Notes: generated by a model from the sequence alone, not told the origin. A stretch of 64,000 nucleotides of DNA from Zymobacter palmae (GCF_003610015.1 NZ_AP018933.1:1054001-1118000), one strand, 5' to 3'. Counted from the first letter of the stretch, positions 1 to 10,900 are shown. A program made the numbers and translations.

Positions 1-1
1 A

Positions 2-1906
2 CCAGCGCACAGCGACAAGCTTGAGCAGTCCATCAAGCATTACCGTCGACATCTGCTTCCGCCGTTCTTCGATACCCTTAGCCGTTATGTTGGCTTGGGT
101 AACTCGTCATTTGCCTGTCCGGGCCATCAAGGTGGGCGTTTCTTTCTGCGCCATCCTGCTGGACGGCTGTTCCACGATTTTTATGGTGAGCACCTGTTTC
201 GCTCCGACATCTGTAATGCCGATGTCCGGCTAGGCGATCTCTTAATTCATGAAGGTGCTGCATTGGAAGCGCAGCAGTATGCAGCCAAGGTGTTCAATGC
301 CGATCAAACATTTTTTGTCCTTAATGGCACGTCTGCGGCCAACAAGGTCGTCACCAATGCGTTATTAGCTCCCGGTGATTTAGTGCTGTTTGATCGCAAT
401 AACCACAAGTCCGTTCACCATGGTGCCCTGATCCAAGCAGGAGCAACTCCTATCTATCTGGAAACGGCACGTAATCCGTATGGCTTTATCGGTGGGATTG
501 ATGACAAGGCCCTCAATGAAGCGAATCTGCGTGGCAAGATCCGTAGCGTTGCCCCCGGCCGCGAGACATCGGCCCGGCCGTTTCGCTTGGCTGTCATTCA
601 ACTGGCAACGTATGACGGTACACTGTACAACGCGCAGCAGATTGTTCGACGCATAGGTCACCTGTGCGATTACATCCTGTTTGATTCAGCGTGGGCGGGT
701 TACGAGCAGTTCATCGACATCTTGTCGGACTGTTCGCCGCTACTGTTGACGTTGACGCCTGATGATCCGGGAATCATCGTGACGCAGTCCGTGCATAAAC
801 AGCTGGCGGGTTTTTCGCAGGCCTCGCAGATCCATAAGAAAGATGCCCATATCAAAGGGCAGGTGCGCTATTGCAATCACCGCCAGTTCAATAATGCCTT
901 CATGCTGCACGCGTCAACCAGTCCTTTTTACCCGATATTCGCTGCGCTGGAGGTCAACGCTCGTATTCACGATGGCGGCGCAGGCACACCGCTATGGCAT
1001 GAGTGCATGCGGCTTGGTATTGATATTCGCAAAGCGCTGCGCACGCGCTGTACGCAGATTCGGCCGTTCATTCCTGATGCGATAGATGGGCGCCCATGGG
1101 AGAGCTATCCCACCGAGCAGATTGTGCATGATGGTCGATTTTTTGCGTGTGCGGCAAAGGCTAAATGGCATGCATTCGAAGGATACGGTGATAGGCAGTA
1201 CCTTATCGACCCCTGTAAGCTGTTATTAACCACGCCGGGCGTGGATGCGGCAACGGGCCAGTACGCTGATTTTGGCGTGCCTGCTACGTTGCTGGCGCAC
1301 TATCTGCGTGTTCAGGGCATCATCCCTGAGAAGAGTGATTTGTACTCAATCCTCTTTTTGCTGACGCCTGCTGAAGATGCCGCAAAGATGCAGCATCTGG
1401 TGGAGGTATTGGTTTCCTTCGAACGGCACCTAGAGGCTGACTCTCCTCTGTCAGAGGTGCTGCCTCATCTTTATGAGCGATACCGTGAGCGCTATTGCGG
1501 TTACACCTTGCGTCAGCTGTGTCAGGAAATGCACGATATCAATGTGCGGCATGACATGAAGGCGTTGCAGAAGGCAATGTTCCGTGCGGAATCGATGCCT
1601 GAGGTGGTTATGCTTCCGCAGCAGGCCAATCATGCGTTGGTGCGTGGTGATGTCGAACTGCTGCCACTAGCAGCTGTGCGCGGGCGCGTGGCAGCAGAAG
1701 GGGCATTGCCTTATCCGCCGGGCATTTTGTGTGTTGTGCCAGGTGAGGCATGGAGCGATGCTGCATGGACCTATTTCATGGCACTTGAGCAGCTAGTGAA
1801 AACGCTGCCGGGGTTCGCGCCAGAATTGCAGGGCGTGAAAATTATGCAAAGCGCTACCGATGATACGTCCCAACTGATGGCGTATGTGGTGCGTGAGTCC
1901 GCATAG
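2..1906 (+). CDS. speF: Ornithine decarboxylase (SpeF/SpeC type), 5' end outside window
   Basis: PLP-dependent enzyme that converts ornithine to putrescine and CO2, for polyamine synthesis or acid resistance. The frame is open from the left edge, so the gene starts before the window; about 634 residues are visible of an expected 710-740. Family blocks seen: CPGHQGG, the LNGTSAANKVV cofactor region, FDRNNHKS, and SVHKQLAGFSQ, whose lysine (codon 797-799) should bind PLP. The C-terminal domain includes AEGALPYPPG and the ending matches SpeF/SpeC proteins. No partner antiporter gene (potE) follows; a terminator lies right after the stop, so this is the last gene of its transcript. Which paralogue (biosynthetic or inducible) cannot be decided without the N-terminus and upstream region. 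Confidence 0.93.
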   Translation, partial: PAHSDKLEQSIKHYRRHLLPPFFDTLSRYVGLGNSSFACPGHQGGRFFLRHPAGRLFHDFYGEHLFRSDICNADVRLGDLLIHEGAALEAQQYAAKVFNADQTFFVLNGTSAANKVVTNALLAPGDLVLFDRNNHKSVHHGALIQAGATPIYLETARNPYGFIGGIDDKALNEANLRGKIRSVAPGRETSARPFRLAVIQLATYDGTLYNAQQIVRRIGHLCDYILFDSAWAGYEQFIDILSDCSPLLLTLTPDDPGIIVTQSVHKQLAGFSQASQIHKKDAHIKGQVRYCNHRQFNNAFMLHASTSPFYPIFAALEVNARIHDGGAGTPLWHECMRLGIDIRKALRTRCTQIRPFIPDAIDGRPWESYPTEQIVHDGRFFACAAKAKWHAFEGYGDRQYLIDPCKLLLTTPGVDAATGQYADFGVPATLLAHYLRVQGIIPEKSDLYSILFLLTPAEDAAKMQHLVEVLVSFERHLEADSPLSEVLPHLYERYRERYCGYTLRQLCQEMHDINVRHDMKALQKAMFRAESMPEVVMLPQQANHALVRGDVELLPLAAVRGRVAAEGALPYPPGILCVVPGEAWSDAAWTYFMALEQLVKTLPGFAPELQGVKIMQSATDDTSQLMAYVVRESA

Positions 1907-1938
1907 TTACTGATGAATTTTATGCAGTACAGGTAAGT

Positions 1939-1972
1939 GATGCCCGACCGAGTGTCGGGCATCGTTCGTTTT
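1939..1972 (+). terminator. Rho-independent terminator after speF
   Basis: A perfect 10-bp stem (GATGCCCGAC / GTCGGGCATC) with a 5-nt loop, followed by GTTCGTTTT. It ends the speF transcript and lies only 15 bp from the distal end of CRISPR array 1, whose transcription converges on it. Confidence 0.85.
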
Positions 1973-1986
1973 GAATTTGCAAAGCA

Positions 1987-3635
1987 TTTCTAAGCTGCCT
2001 ATGCGGCAGCGAACCAGAGACGATGCAAGCAAGCTCTCCGTCAAGATTTCTAAGCTGCCTATGCGGCAGCGAACTGGGTAGCCAAGACCGCCACGCAAGC
2101 CTTTGTTTTCTAAGCTGCCTATGCGGCAGCGAACGGATTTCATCGATAACTTGACGGCGTTGCGCTTTTCTAAGCTGCCTATGCGGCAGCGAACTTGACC
2201 TTGCCCTGTAGCGTGCTGCCCATATTTTTCTAAGCTGCCTATGCGGCAGCGAACCGGTGTTGATTCATTTGTCAACGTAGTGTCTATTTCTAAGCTGCCT
2301 ATGCGGCAGCGAACTAAATCACCAGACGGTAGGGATTATGCGGTCTTTTCTAAGCTGCCTATGCGGCAGCGAACCCGTATCGAGGGCAACGCAGCAGGCA
2401 ACCGCTTTTCTAAGCTGCCTATGCGGCAGCGAACTCCTGATGATGCTTTCGTCTTCGCCGCCTTTCTTTCTAAGCTGCCTATGCGGCAGCGAACCTCTAG
2501 CGATTCGCGCCAGTCGTAGCCAGCAGTTTCTAAGCTGCCTATGCGGCAGCGAACGCAAGCTGAAATAGATTCAGCCGGATACCCGTTTTCTAAGCTGCCT
2601 ATGCGGCAGCGAACGTTTCTTTGCCTTTCGGGGGGGCACTCTTCTTTTTCTAAGCTGCCTATGCGGCAGCGAACTTACGCTCTTCAGCAGCAGACTGAGC
2701 GGACTTTTTCTAAGCTGCCTATGCGGCAGCGAACAGAGGCTGTTCATGGTATCAATGTGGCACCGTTTTCTAAGCTGCCTATGCGGCAGCGAACAAATGG
2801 GGTGATTACTCCGAGGCGGAGCGCCTTTTCTAAGCTGCCTATGCGGCAGCGAACCTGATTCCCCGACAGTTCTGTGTACGTGACCACTTTCTAAGCTGCC
2901 TATGCGGCAGCGAACAGAAGTACCAGCGCGCAGAGTCCACTCCCCAGTTTCTAAGCTGCCTATGCGGCAGCGAACATTACAGAGGTGACCTCCACTGCTT
3001 CGTCCCCTTTCTAAGCTGCCTATGCGGCAGCGAACTTGCTTGCCGTTGTCAGATACCTTCAGGTAGATTTCTAAGCTGCCTATGCGGCAGCGAACAATGA
3101 GGATGGGACACTACAGAGAGCATCTATTTTCTAAGCTGCCTATGCGGCAGCGAACTAGCTCTAGGATATCTCCGCGTAGAGTTTCGCTTTCTAAGCTGCC
3201 TATGCGGCAGCGAACAAACGCGACACCCCCACAGCCAGCGGCGTTCATTTCTAAGCTGCCTATGCGGCAGCGAACGGACCGCCTGAACATCCATCAGCTC
3301 ATCCGGCTTTCTAAGCTGCCTATGCGGCAGCGAACGCGGCCTCCATCAGCCCGCCACAGCTCACTGTTTTCTAAGCTGCCTATGCGGCAGCGAACGCGAA
3401 CTGCTGCTGCGACAGCACAGCAATGAGTTTCTAAGCTGCCTATGCGGCAGCGAACAGCGAATCGAAGCGATCGGGTGTCGAAGTAGTTTTCTAAGCTGCC
3501 TATGCGGCAGCGAACAAGTACACGGTGGGAGGTGGTAAGGGTTCAGATTTCTAAGCTGCCTATGCGGCAGCGAACTCGGTCATGTCGATGAGTAAAGCCT
3601 CGGGCAATTTCTAAGCTGCCTATGCGGCAGCGAAC
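1987..3635 (-). CRISPR. Type I-F CRISPR array 1, 28 repeats and 27 spacers, transcribed on the minus strand
   Basis: A 28-bp repeat occurs at a 60-bp period 28 times. Spacers are 32 bp except one of 33 bp (2855-2887). On the minus strand the repeat begins GTTCGCTGCCGC and ends AGCTTAGAAA. The palindrome CTGCC-GCATA-GGCAG is the stem cut by Cas6f, leaving an 8-nt CTTAGAAA 5' handle. The leader-proximal end is therefore at the right (3635), next to cas6f, and array transcription runs away from the cas operon. All repeats look identical, including the distal one at 1987, which is unusual because distal repeats tend to decay. The spacers have no recognised source. Confidence 0.98.
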
Positions 3636-3716
3636 TAGGCGATTATCACCTCAATCATATGAATATAAAAAGAAATATAGGTTTTTTCTATTCTAGACCC
3701 TTTTTTAAAAGCTAAA

Positions 3717-3758
3717 TTTCGCCCCTTTATAAATCAATAAGTTAAGAAAGGGGCGAAA
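3717..3758 (-). terminator. Inverted repeat between cas6f and array 1 leader, likely cas operon terminator
   Basis: Perfect 12-bp arms TTTCGCCCCTTT (3717-3728) and AAAGGGGCGAAA (3747-3758) around an 18-nt loop. It starts just 8 bp after the cas6f stop, so it may end the cas operon. The following T-run is poor (TTTAGCTTTT), so it could instead be a protein-binding or structural element of the leader. Confidence 0.55.
3732..3744 (+). promoter_or_regulatory. Candidate IHF binding site in array 1 leader
   Basis: AATCAATAAGTTA is a perfect match to the IHF consensus WATCAANNNNTTR. It lies inside the loop of the 12-bp inverted repeat and about 100 bp from the first repeat. IHF bends CRISPR leaders during spacer acquisition in type I-E and I-F systems. 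No equally good site was seen in the array 2 leader. Confidence 0.45.
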
Positions 3759-3765
3759 AAAAGGG

Positions 3766-4335
3766 TTAGAACCAAGGGATGGTCGCGGTGCTACTAAGCC
3801 CATAGGTGTTGAAAGTCCCTTGGGCTGGGTGTGTCATAAGCTCACCTTGTGAAATAAACAGGCAAAATTTCTGGTGTGTACTTTGGCTGTTCAACTGCAC
3901 GAACGGTAGCTCAACTGGCCTTATGACACTGTCGGGTATGTGAGATCTTGCCTCCTCCAGCGTTTCGCCATGACGAGATGCATGCCGACGACGTATACGT
4001 TCAGCATTTGTTTTGAACTGACGGCGCTGTACCTTTTTGTAGCCATGTGGGCTAGGAATAGGTTGACACTCCGTTACGTCAAGATGATCCCGCATACCTT
4101 TCAGCCAATCTGTCGTCATCAGTTCTGCCAACGCTGGTGGCGTACCGTGAAGACGTAGAATATGTCCCAGCGTCCGCTTCTGATGGCCTTCACAATAGCC
4201 TGGGAAGCTAACGCCGATGTCTTGGCGAGACAACGCGGCCAGGACACGGTGTAGTTTCCCAAACAGGGCATTCATCAGCAGGGGCTCAGAGAACTCTGGA
4301 TCAGGAACTATGGCTAGTTCTATATAGTGGTCCAT
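3766..4335 (-). CDS. cas6f: CRISPR-associated endoribonuclease Cas6f (Csy4)
   Basis: 189 aa, the usual Csy4 size. It cleaves the pre-crRNA at the base of the repeat hairpin and stays bound to the 3' stem-loop of the crRNA in the Csy (Cascade I-F) complex. The N-terminus is a ferredoxin-like strand (DHYIELAIVPDPE), followed by FGKLHRVLA with the catalytic histidine at residue 29, as in Pseudomonas aeruginosa Csy4. A very basic helix (RRQFKTNAERIRRRHASRHG, near residues 102-121) is suited to hairpin binding. The start ATG at 4335 has AAGGGAG upstream and lies 12 bp after csy3, so it is co-transcribed. It is the last gene of the operon. Confidence 0.95.
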   Translation of the reverse strand: MDHYIELAIVPDPEFSEPLLMNALFGKLHRVLAALSRQDIGVSFPGYCEGHQKRTLGHILRLHGTPPALAELMTTDWLKGMRDHLDVTECQPIPSPHGYKKVQRRQFKTNAERIRRRHASRHGETLEEARSHIPDSVIRPVELPFVQLNSQSTHQKFCLFISQGELMTHPAQGTFNTYGLSSTATIPWF

Positions 4336-4347
4336 CGCATTGCTCCC

Positions 4348-5367
4348 TTAACCCGCTTCGCCAAATACGCCGCCGCGAATCAGTATTGCCATGACATAGT
4401 GCTGCTGTTCTTCATCCGGCACTTCATTTTTCAATAGCCAGTTGTCAAAAAGATTGTAGAAATCGAGCTTGGGTTTTTTCTTGGGTTGGCGCAACGCAAC
4501 ACCCTGCGTAGTAATGGAACCATAGGGTTCAATAGCGATAGGGCCATAATCGCGAGCGTTTTCTGGTTGTGGGTACCATGTGTCGATCGTACGCAGAGCG
4601 TTACCTACTTTCTGAGAGTGAATCCCCGCCACGTTATCAAGGCAATAGAGTGTGCGGCTCTTATGAGATTCGCGATCAAGGATCAGTTCCTGTGATGGAA
4701 ATACTTCTTGGCCTGCTCCCATTCGCGCGAAAGCCGTGATTTCCAGCAGCAGATGGCGCTTGCCAGCCAAAGCATCAGCGATAAGTACTGCCAATGCATT
4801 GATCTGTTCATCTTCTTTAAATTCCCGCAGAGAATATGACAATGCATCAAAGGAGAAGAGCGCTTCTTGCTCACCTTTGTTAAGTACACGTACTCGCACT
4901 TCAATTTGTTCGGCGGCCATGCGGTTACGCCATAGAAAGCGAGCATTAGCGAGGTTGTTGGCGTAGCGCTGCGCCAATGTACTGAATCCGAAGGTATTGA
5001 TGTAATGCTCGGTCACTTCTTGCAATCGGGCTTGATAGGCCGCGCTGTTGCAGGCAGAAGGGCGACCAAATTCTCCCAATACGCGGAGGGTAAAACGGGC
5101 TCGTAGTGTGTCTGCGCTATGCGGCAACGTTGCCACATCAATGGTTTGTAGATTGGGATTCTGAACTTGAGCATCCAGTTTCGCCGGGTCGGAGTCTTTG
5201 GCCTTGAGCCGGTTGGATATGGTGCCGCGTACGGACTTTTCGCGTACGGCAATGGGTTGCCAATGCTCTTGGTCACGATTATCCCAGCTCCCGGCGAACA
5301 ACAAGGCATCTGATGGGTCAAGCTTGCGTTCAAACGCGAGCACGGAGGCAGTTTTCAAATCAGACAT
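4348..5367 (-). CDS. csy3: Type I-F Csy3 (Cas7f) backbone protein
   Basis: Forms the helical backbone of the crRNA-guided Csy surveillance complex (normally six copies). The protein is 339 aa when started at the ATG at 5367 ([26 protein letters not shown]), which matches the conserved Csy3 N-terminus and has GGGAGA upstream. The longer frame, open back to 5457, would overlap csy2 and is not preferred. The conserved ending [21 protein letters not shown] is present. It follows csy2 by 55 bp and precedes cas6f by 12 bp. No lesions seen. Confidence 0.95.
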   Translation of the reverse strand: MSDLKTASVLAFERKLDPSDALLFAGSWDNRDQEHWQPIAVREKSVRGTISNRLKAKDSDPAKLDAQVQNPNLQTIDVATLPHSADTLRARFTLRVLGEFGRPSACNSAAYQARLQEVTEHYINTFGFSTLAQRYANNLANARFLWRNRMAAEQIEVRVRVLNKGEQEALFSFDALSYSLREFKEDEQINALAVLIADALAGKRHLLLEITAFARMGAGQEVFPSQELILDRESHKSRTLYCLDNVAGIHSQKVGNALRTIDTWYPQPENARDYGPIAIEPYGSITTQGVALRQPKKKPKLDFYNLFDNWLLKNEVPDEEQQHYVMAILIRGGVFGEAG

Positions 5368-5422
5368 TCTATTTCTCCCAGCGATCAATAATCCGTGGTC
5401 TAGTTCGGGTTCAAATTCGGTA

Positions 5423-6415
5423 TCAAATAACATCGCCATCGACTGGCGCTTGAACAAGCATCTCCAGCAGGAATAGACGCTCGTCAGAGTTAGGCTTTAT
5501 GCGCCATAGCATTTCTTCAATGCATTGCAGTCGATGAGGAGATCGCCACTCTCCTATGGAGAGCAGAGGTTCTACGAAGCGTAGAGGTGTATAGGGATCT
5601 CGCGCGTTGGCAATGGCATTGGCAGGAATTTCATCCGATAAGGCGCAATAACCAATAGGAATAGGTACCAACCAGCCAGAAGGCCGGCGCACTAAAGGCC
5701 AATGCTGCTTTTCAGCGGCATCAGCATCGTAGCGATAGTTGAAACGGCTCAGGTCCAGCCACGCATCCAATAGAGAGGCATCTGGCTGTGCTTCTTGCAG
5801 TGCATTCTTATGCTGAGCAAGCGCATCTTCTCGAAGGATTAGGGCAAAGCCCGGTAAAAGACGACGCTTTAAACGATTTAATTGCTTTGTATATTGAGCA
5901 TCATCTTCTAGCGCCAATGGCTCAATATGTGGCACCTGATGGTGATGCGGGCGGCGCAGATTTTCTGACCGTATGTTTTCGCGTGGCAGTACACTTCCTC
6001 CTGCTATACGCATGCGATGCACGTAGTCATCCAGCTGTTTGGCTAAGGCCATACGCTCTTCTTGGGTGCCCTCACTGGCATTACCGCTAAGCATCAGTAC
6101 AAGCGATAGCTCGACATGCATCCTTCCTTCTTCAACGATAGCCGCTGTTTTGCCATCATTTTTTAGAGGATTACGGGTCAATAGAAAGCTGTGTTGGCCA
6201 AAAGATGAGCGCGATGTCTGTGGCTTGGCCTCATGACATACCACTCCAATGCCGTGAAAACATAGAGCGATCCCATCTTGGGCACACTGTCGCTCTAAAG
6301 CATGCATTAGACCAATGAATGCCGTCATTGCAGGAAATCCCCACGTCAGGGGACTAGAAATGGCATTGGCATTTTGGATATGCAGATGAGGCAGGATAAG
6401 AATGTGTTCACTCAT
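5423..6415 (-). CDS. csy2: Type I-F Csy2 (Cas5f)
   Basis: 330 aa. Pairs with Csy1 to cap the 5' handle of the crRNA and take part in PAM recognition. The N-terminus ([32 protein letters not shown]) is the typical Csy2 opening, and [13 protein letters not shown] is recognisable further on. The start codon overlaps the csy1 stop (ATGA), giving translational coupling that fits the 1:1 Csy1-Csy2 heterodimer. Confidence 0.94.
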   Translation of the reverse strand: MSEHILILPHLHIQNANAISSPLTWGFPAMTAFIGLMHALERQCAQDGIALCFHGIGVVCHEAKPQTSRSSFGQHSFLLTRNPLKNDGKTAAIVEEGRMHVELSLVLMLSGNASEGTQEERMALAKQLDDYVHRMRIAGGSVLPRENIRSENLRRPHHHQVPHIEPLALEDDAQYTKQLNRLKRRLLPGFALILREDALAQHKNALQEAQPDASLLDAWLDLSRFNYRYDADAAEKQHWPLVRRPSGWLVPIPIGYCALSDEIPANAIANARDPYTPLRFVEPLLSIGEWRSPHRLQCIEEMLWRIKPNSDERLFLLEMLVQAPVDGDVI

Positions 6416-7821
6416 GCGAGGCCTTCCTCTTCGTCACCCAGAAATGCAATGGTTTCCTCAAGTTGCTTATCCAGCTCGCACATGTAATCAGCATTGATTG
6501 AATCCATTGAACGAAGCGAGGTGTGTTGAAGCGCTCTGTGCCTCCATTCCTGAATTTCCGTATCACTGGCGCCAAGGGAGTTACTTCCTCTGTTGAGCAC
6601 CCTATTGATTTCTCGTGCGATATCTCGGCGAAGTTCCTCTTGCCAATGAGTGTGTTGCCTTTCGTGGCGGAATGCGGCATCCGTTGCTGCGCGGAAAGGA
6701 TCCAGCCAGTGTTTTTCATGCTTATGTAAATCACACCGCTGTGTCGTACCGTCTTCCAGTAAGGTATTGATTGCAGACCAGCCCGGTGGCAGTTCATGCA
6801 TCTTCATAGTGAAGTCAATGACACTGTCCATTGCTCGTTCGATCAACCGACGTACTTTTCGACGCGTTGCGATATTGGCTATAGGGTCGCTGTGCAAGAA
6901 TTTACGCAGTTCGTTTAACGGTCTATAGAAACCGCGTTGTTGGCGAAGTTGTCCGAATGCAGAGCGTGTGTTGAGAATGGGGCGTATATGAGAGGCATTC
7001 CACTGAGGCGGAAGCCCGCTCAAAAGTATATTGCTGCCACCACGTTCACTGTTGAGTTGAGAAATATTTTGTGGCTTGGTGCCCCCCAGCTTACGGATGG
7101 CCATTTCTGGGTAGCGGTGTACCTCATTATCAGAAGGCTTACCGGCTTTATAAGCTTTTCGTGCTTCCTTTGCCTCTTCACTGAAACGGTCGTGCTGTAT
7201 TTTCTGAAAAGCATCATGAACTAACGAAGAAGGAAACAGCGGGGCCAGCAAAACATAGTCGTCATTGCAGGTGGCATCCAATCCTTTCAGCCAATACATT
7301 TGTTTGGCGCAGACATGCGATGCGGGAGTTCCTTTGGCAACCGTAATAGCAGCAAAAGAAGCGGCCCATTCCTTGGCAATAACAGCCGAATCACTAAGAG
7401 CAGCTAACGTATCGGGGCACTGACACGAGAGCCTGTCTAGTAAAGAGCGCCCTTGGTGCTCAAGCTTTAAAAATTTGTAGACATCCAGAGCAGCGGCATT
7501 GCCTGTGACATCTGAAAGTTGGCCCTGGCTGGCATGAGAGCCTAACGCGTTGGTTGTTGGTAGCTCTTCAGGGCGAACAAAAAGGTTGGTGCCTTTAGCA
7601 TCTGGATGAATGCCCTTTAGAACATGAGTGACAACTTGAAGTTGACAAACCCGACGAGCGGCATCTTCTAGCCAAGCCTCGCGTTCGAATTGCTCAACAA
7701 TTTTTGAATATCGCTCATCATCTGGCGATAGCTTTTCCAGTTTTATATCTCGACGTTCTGCAATGAAGCCTTCTATAAGGCTTCTGATAGCGAGTGCATC
7801 CGCAGAAAGAGGGCTGGGCAT
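6412..7821 (-). CDS. csy1: Type I-F Csy1 (Cas8f) large subunit
   Basis: 469 aa. The large subunit of the Csy complex, which recognises the PAM and recruits Cas2-3. Family features: an N-terminal helical segment, LGGTKPQNISQLNSERGG in the middle (a conserved Csy1 block), and LLSGLPPQW. It is the first gene after a 135-bp gap from cas2-3, so interference-complex genes may have their own promoter. Stop and csy2 start overlap (ATGA). Intact. Confidence 0.94.
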   Translation of the reverse strand: MPSPLSADALAIRSLIEGFIAERRDIKLEKLSPDDERYSKIVEQFEREAWLEDAARRVCQLQVVTHVLKGIHPDAKGTNLFVRPEELPTTNALGSHASQGQLSDVTGNAAALDVYKFLKLEHQGRSLLDRLSCQCPDTLAALSDSAVIAKEWAASFAAITVAKGTPASHVCAKQMYWLKGLDATCNDDYVLLAPLFPSSLVHDAFQKIQHDRFSEEAKEARKAYKAGKPSDNEVHRYPEMAIRKLGGTKPQNISQLNSERGGSNILLSGLPPQWNASHIRPILNTRSAFGQLRQQRGFYRPLNELRKFLHSDPIANIATRRKVRRLIERAMDSVIDFTMKMHELPPGWSAINTLLEDGTTQRCDLHKHEKHWLDPFRAATDAAFRHERQHTHWQEELRRDIAREINRVLNRGSNSLGASDTEIQEWRHRALQHTSLRSMDSINADYMCELDKQLEETIAFLGDEEEGLA

Positions 7822-7956
7822 AGGAAGATAACTCCATTGCGGAATAAATAGTGAAAATATTATTCAATATGTACGAATTGTAACCTTTGTGTTTTGAGTT
7901 CCTCTAGCTAGTCTAAAGTGCAGTTTTCATTTGATGGAAATATCAATAGTTATATA
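7822..7956 (-). promoter_or_regulatory. AT-rich gap between cas2-3 and csy1, possible internal promoter
   Basis: The only sizeable gap in an otherwise tightly packed operon, and clearly AT-rich. On the minus strand TTACAA, 15 nt and TAATAT resemble a short-spaced sigma-70 promoter about 45-70 nt before csy1. A separate promoter for csy1-cas6f would uncouple interference from adaptation genes. This rests on inspection only. Confidence 0.35.
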
Positions 7957-10900
7957 TCAATCGCTATAGTGGCTTATTCCCACCACCGGATGGTAAGCCC
8001 ATTTTTTGGGCGCGCCATTTTCCTGTTCTACATCGGGCAGTGTCAGCCTTCCAAAACGCCACGCACATTCCTCTACTGATATCTGCATCAAGTTAGCCAA
8101 GGCTGTCAGTGCGCGCAGATAATCTGCATCTCCCCAGGGGCGCACATTGCATGATGGCTTTAAGTCAGTTCGCTCTATCAAGTATTCAACGGTCGTGTTG
8201 AGTGTCTGCTCGTAGTCGTCTTGCACTCGGCAGAAGCTTTCGTGCTCGAACGATTCATCTGGCATGAATGCAAAGTCTGCTTGGCGACGTACCTGCTCGC
8301 GAAATGGCTGATGCTGGGGAAGGATGCCCGTCAAGGTAACGTAAGGGTGTTGATATACGCTGAATGCGCCCACTACAGGCTGAGGGCGGATAGTGGGGTA
8401 GCGAGCGTGAAAGGCTGGCTTCATGACATAGCCTATTCGCTGGTGCTCCAGAGAACAGAGTGTGTCACTTGGCGCCAAGTACTGCCGGGGATTAGGCGGC
8501 CGACTAAATGCCGGTGTAACGAGTCGTGGCCGAGAGTCAATGCCGTTTAAGAAGCCGTCTGGGAGCAGCCCTTGATCAAGATAGTGCTTTTGTAGATGCC
8601 AGCGACGATCATCTTCGAATCCTGGGCGCATGAATGCTGGCGATTGAGGGTACTTGATTGCACACAGGTTGGTATTTAACAGTGCGATGTTAGGCGTGGC
8701 AGATGGGGTCTGACGATGGCGCTGTACTCGCCCTGCTAGCTGAATGATCGAGCGAATGGATGAGGGTTCTACAATGGCCCAATCGTAGTCATGATCACGG
8801 CCGACTTCTGTAACTGGGGAGCCCAACACGATGAATATATGCTGTTGGTTTGGTGCTTCTGCCAGCAATGGTGCTATGTCTGGATGGTGATAGATGGCGT
8901 CAGGGTCATGGCGATCCAGTATGGCGTCCAGCATCTGTTCTTTGCGTGAGCGTAATAGCAGTGGAAATTGGGAATGATAAACGCAGAGGTGGATTACGAT
9001 CCCCCTAGGGGCCTCTTGGCTGAACATCCGATGCGCTACGGCTACCAGCGGGTTGATATTGGCCATTCGTATCAGGCCGAAGCTAACGTGCTGGCCGTCT
9101 GGGGCTGTGCCATGATGTTTTTTGTGAAGTGCAACCGCCTGTGCGATCAGTCTTTCCGCCATATCCTCGTAAAGTGTATCTGGTGAGTGCCTGATCCTTT
9201 CAGTGGAAAGAATCGAGCCATGACGAATAGGCTGCTGAAGCGTTTTTTCTTCTAGAAATGCATGTCGCTGGCGCACAAAAGCGTCGTGTGCGTGTTCGAA
9301 GTCTTCCTGCGTGGAGCAATTGCTGGCGCTGCAGTGTTGCTCATCAAACCATGCGCAGCAGATAGCATCTTGGGCAGCGGGATCCCCTTGGTGTTGTCGA
9401 AACTGTTGTCGACCGGTTTTATAGGCTTCGAAAAGTCCTTGCACCATGAATGGGGGGAGTGTGGCTGACGAGAGCATGACGCGAGAACCGTACAGGCCAG
9501 CCCAGTACACCAAACGAGTGAGCGCAGGGAAGTCCTTTATATCAAAATCATCGGGTTCATCGAGTACTAAGTCACTCGTCATCAAACGCAGCATCGGTGC
9601 TATCTGATGTCCGCCTCGGATGCTTTCTGTTGCCGGCATCAAGTGGTCAATGGTGCATGTCATGATAGGGGCGCTGATGAATTGCTGCGCACGAGGGTCA
9701 TGAATGAAGGTATGTAATAACGGGTGCGGGTCCAGCCTGTCGACATAGTCAATTTGGCTACCATCGTTAATGAGCGCTTCATCTGAGCTCGATCCCGAAA
9801 GAGACTCCTTTTCATTTTGATCGATGGCATGGCGATAGAGAGCCATCTGGGCGCTGCCTCCCACGCGTATGGCAAGGTCATCTTCGCTTAGCTTCAAATG
9901 CCGCCTATAAGCATTGCCCGTTTGCAAGGTAAGAGTGCGTAGCCCCAGCGCAACCGTGAAACGCGCGCCACGTCTCGGGTGGGCAAGTGCATACATGATG
10001 CGGCCGTTTGCCAAGGTCTTGCCGCATCCGGTGGAAGCCATGTTGACGCCGAAAAAGCCTTGCTGTTGGCTTCGTTCCTGCAGTGACTCAGCGAGATCAA
10101 ATGCTCGATCCTGCCAGCGGAAACGAGCTAAGCAGCTGCGCCGTCTGAATAGGCGATGTTGGGTTATTCCCCTGAGTCCTTTTTCCAAAGATGGAAGGCG
10201 ATGGGCAACTTCCCCGGCGCAACGGGTTACCCCCAGTAGATGATCGGTTAATGTTTGGTTGGGTTGGCGCTTTACGTTGGGCCAAGCTTGGCGATCCAGC
10301 ATGGTGTTCGCATAAAGAACCCGAGGTTTGAACCTGTCATCCATTCCTTTACTCAGGCTGGAATAATGGTGGTCCGCCATCATTAGGCAGAGACGTGCCA
10401 AGTGCATGATGTATGGCGATGCCAGCAGTGATGAATGATCTTCTTTCCACCACGGGGCCTTAAATGCCTGCTCGGCGAGCCGTTTGGCGCGCTTATGCCA
10501 GTTAGGGTCCGCAACCGGTAGGCCTTGAGAACATTTCCACCATACGGAAATATCATCTTCAATTGGTCTGAATGCTTCATTCCAGTAGGCCGTTACGTTA
10601 TGAAGCCCAGATGTTAGTTCATCTTGCCAACGTACAGCCTTATCCCCCAGCCAAGACTGGCTTCCGTCATCCTGGAAGCTTGGCATTAGTGGTAGGCGAT
10701 GGTGGGTCACTATCAGCCAGCCGATGGCGCTGGCCAGAGGAGGAAGACCGCGAAACGGAGGTGCCGCTGGCACATCAATGCCGTCTTTCTTCATCATGTC
10801 TAGCCAAGCGGAAGTGGCTTTTCCTTCTTGAGAGCATAAACGCTTCAGCCACTGTTCATCGCTGTCTTGCCCAACAAATGCTTCTAGCAGGCGCAGCGAT

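Larger units (their letters stand above)
3636..3765 (-). promoter_or_regulatory. Leader of CRISPR array 1 (with cas6f 3' flank)
   Basis: AT-rich stretch between cas6f and the first repeat. On the minus strand an AAAAAAGGGT block ends 61 nt before the first repeat, followed by T-rich tracts and a final ATAATCGCCTA. The leader of array 2 has the same AAAAAGGGT block at exactly the same 61-nt distance, and a similar last 20 nt. This identifies the stretch as a leader with promoter and adaptation signals. Confidence 0.8.

Noticed and set aside
1907-3426. Several open frames of 76-122 codons with repeating MRQRT/RCRIGSLE peptides
   Set aside because: They are translations of CRISPR array 1; the 60-bp period keeps frames open. 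No ribosome binding sites and no protein family.
5368-5457. Upstream extension of csy3 by 30 codons
   Set aside because: It would overlap csy2, and the conserved Csy3 N-terminus with a good ribosome binding site starts at 5367.
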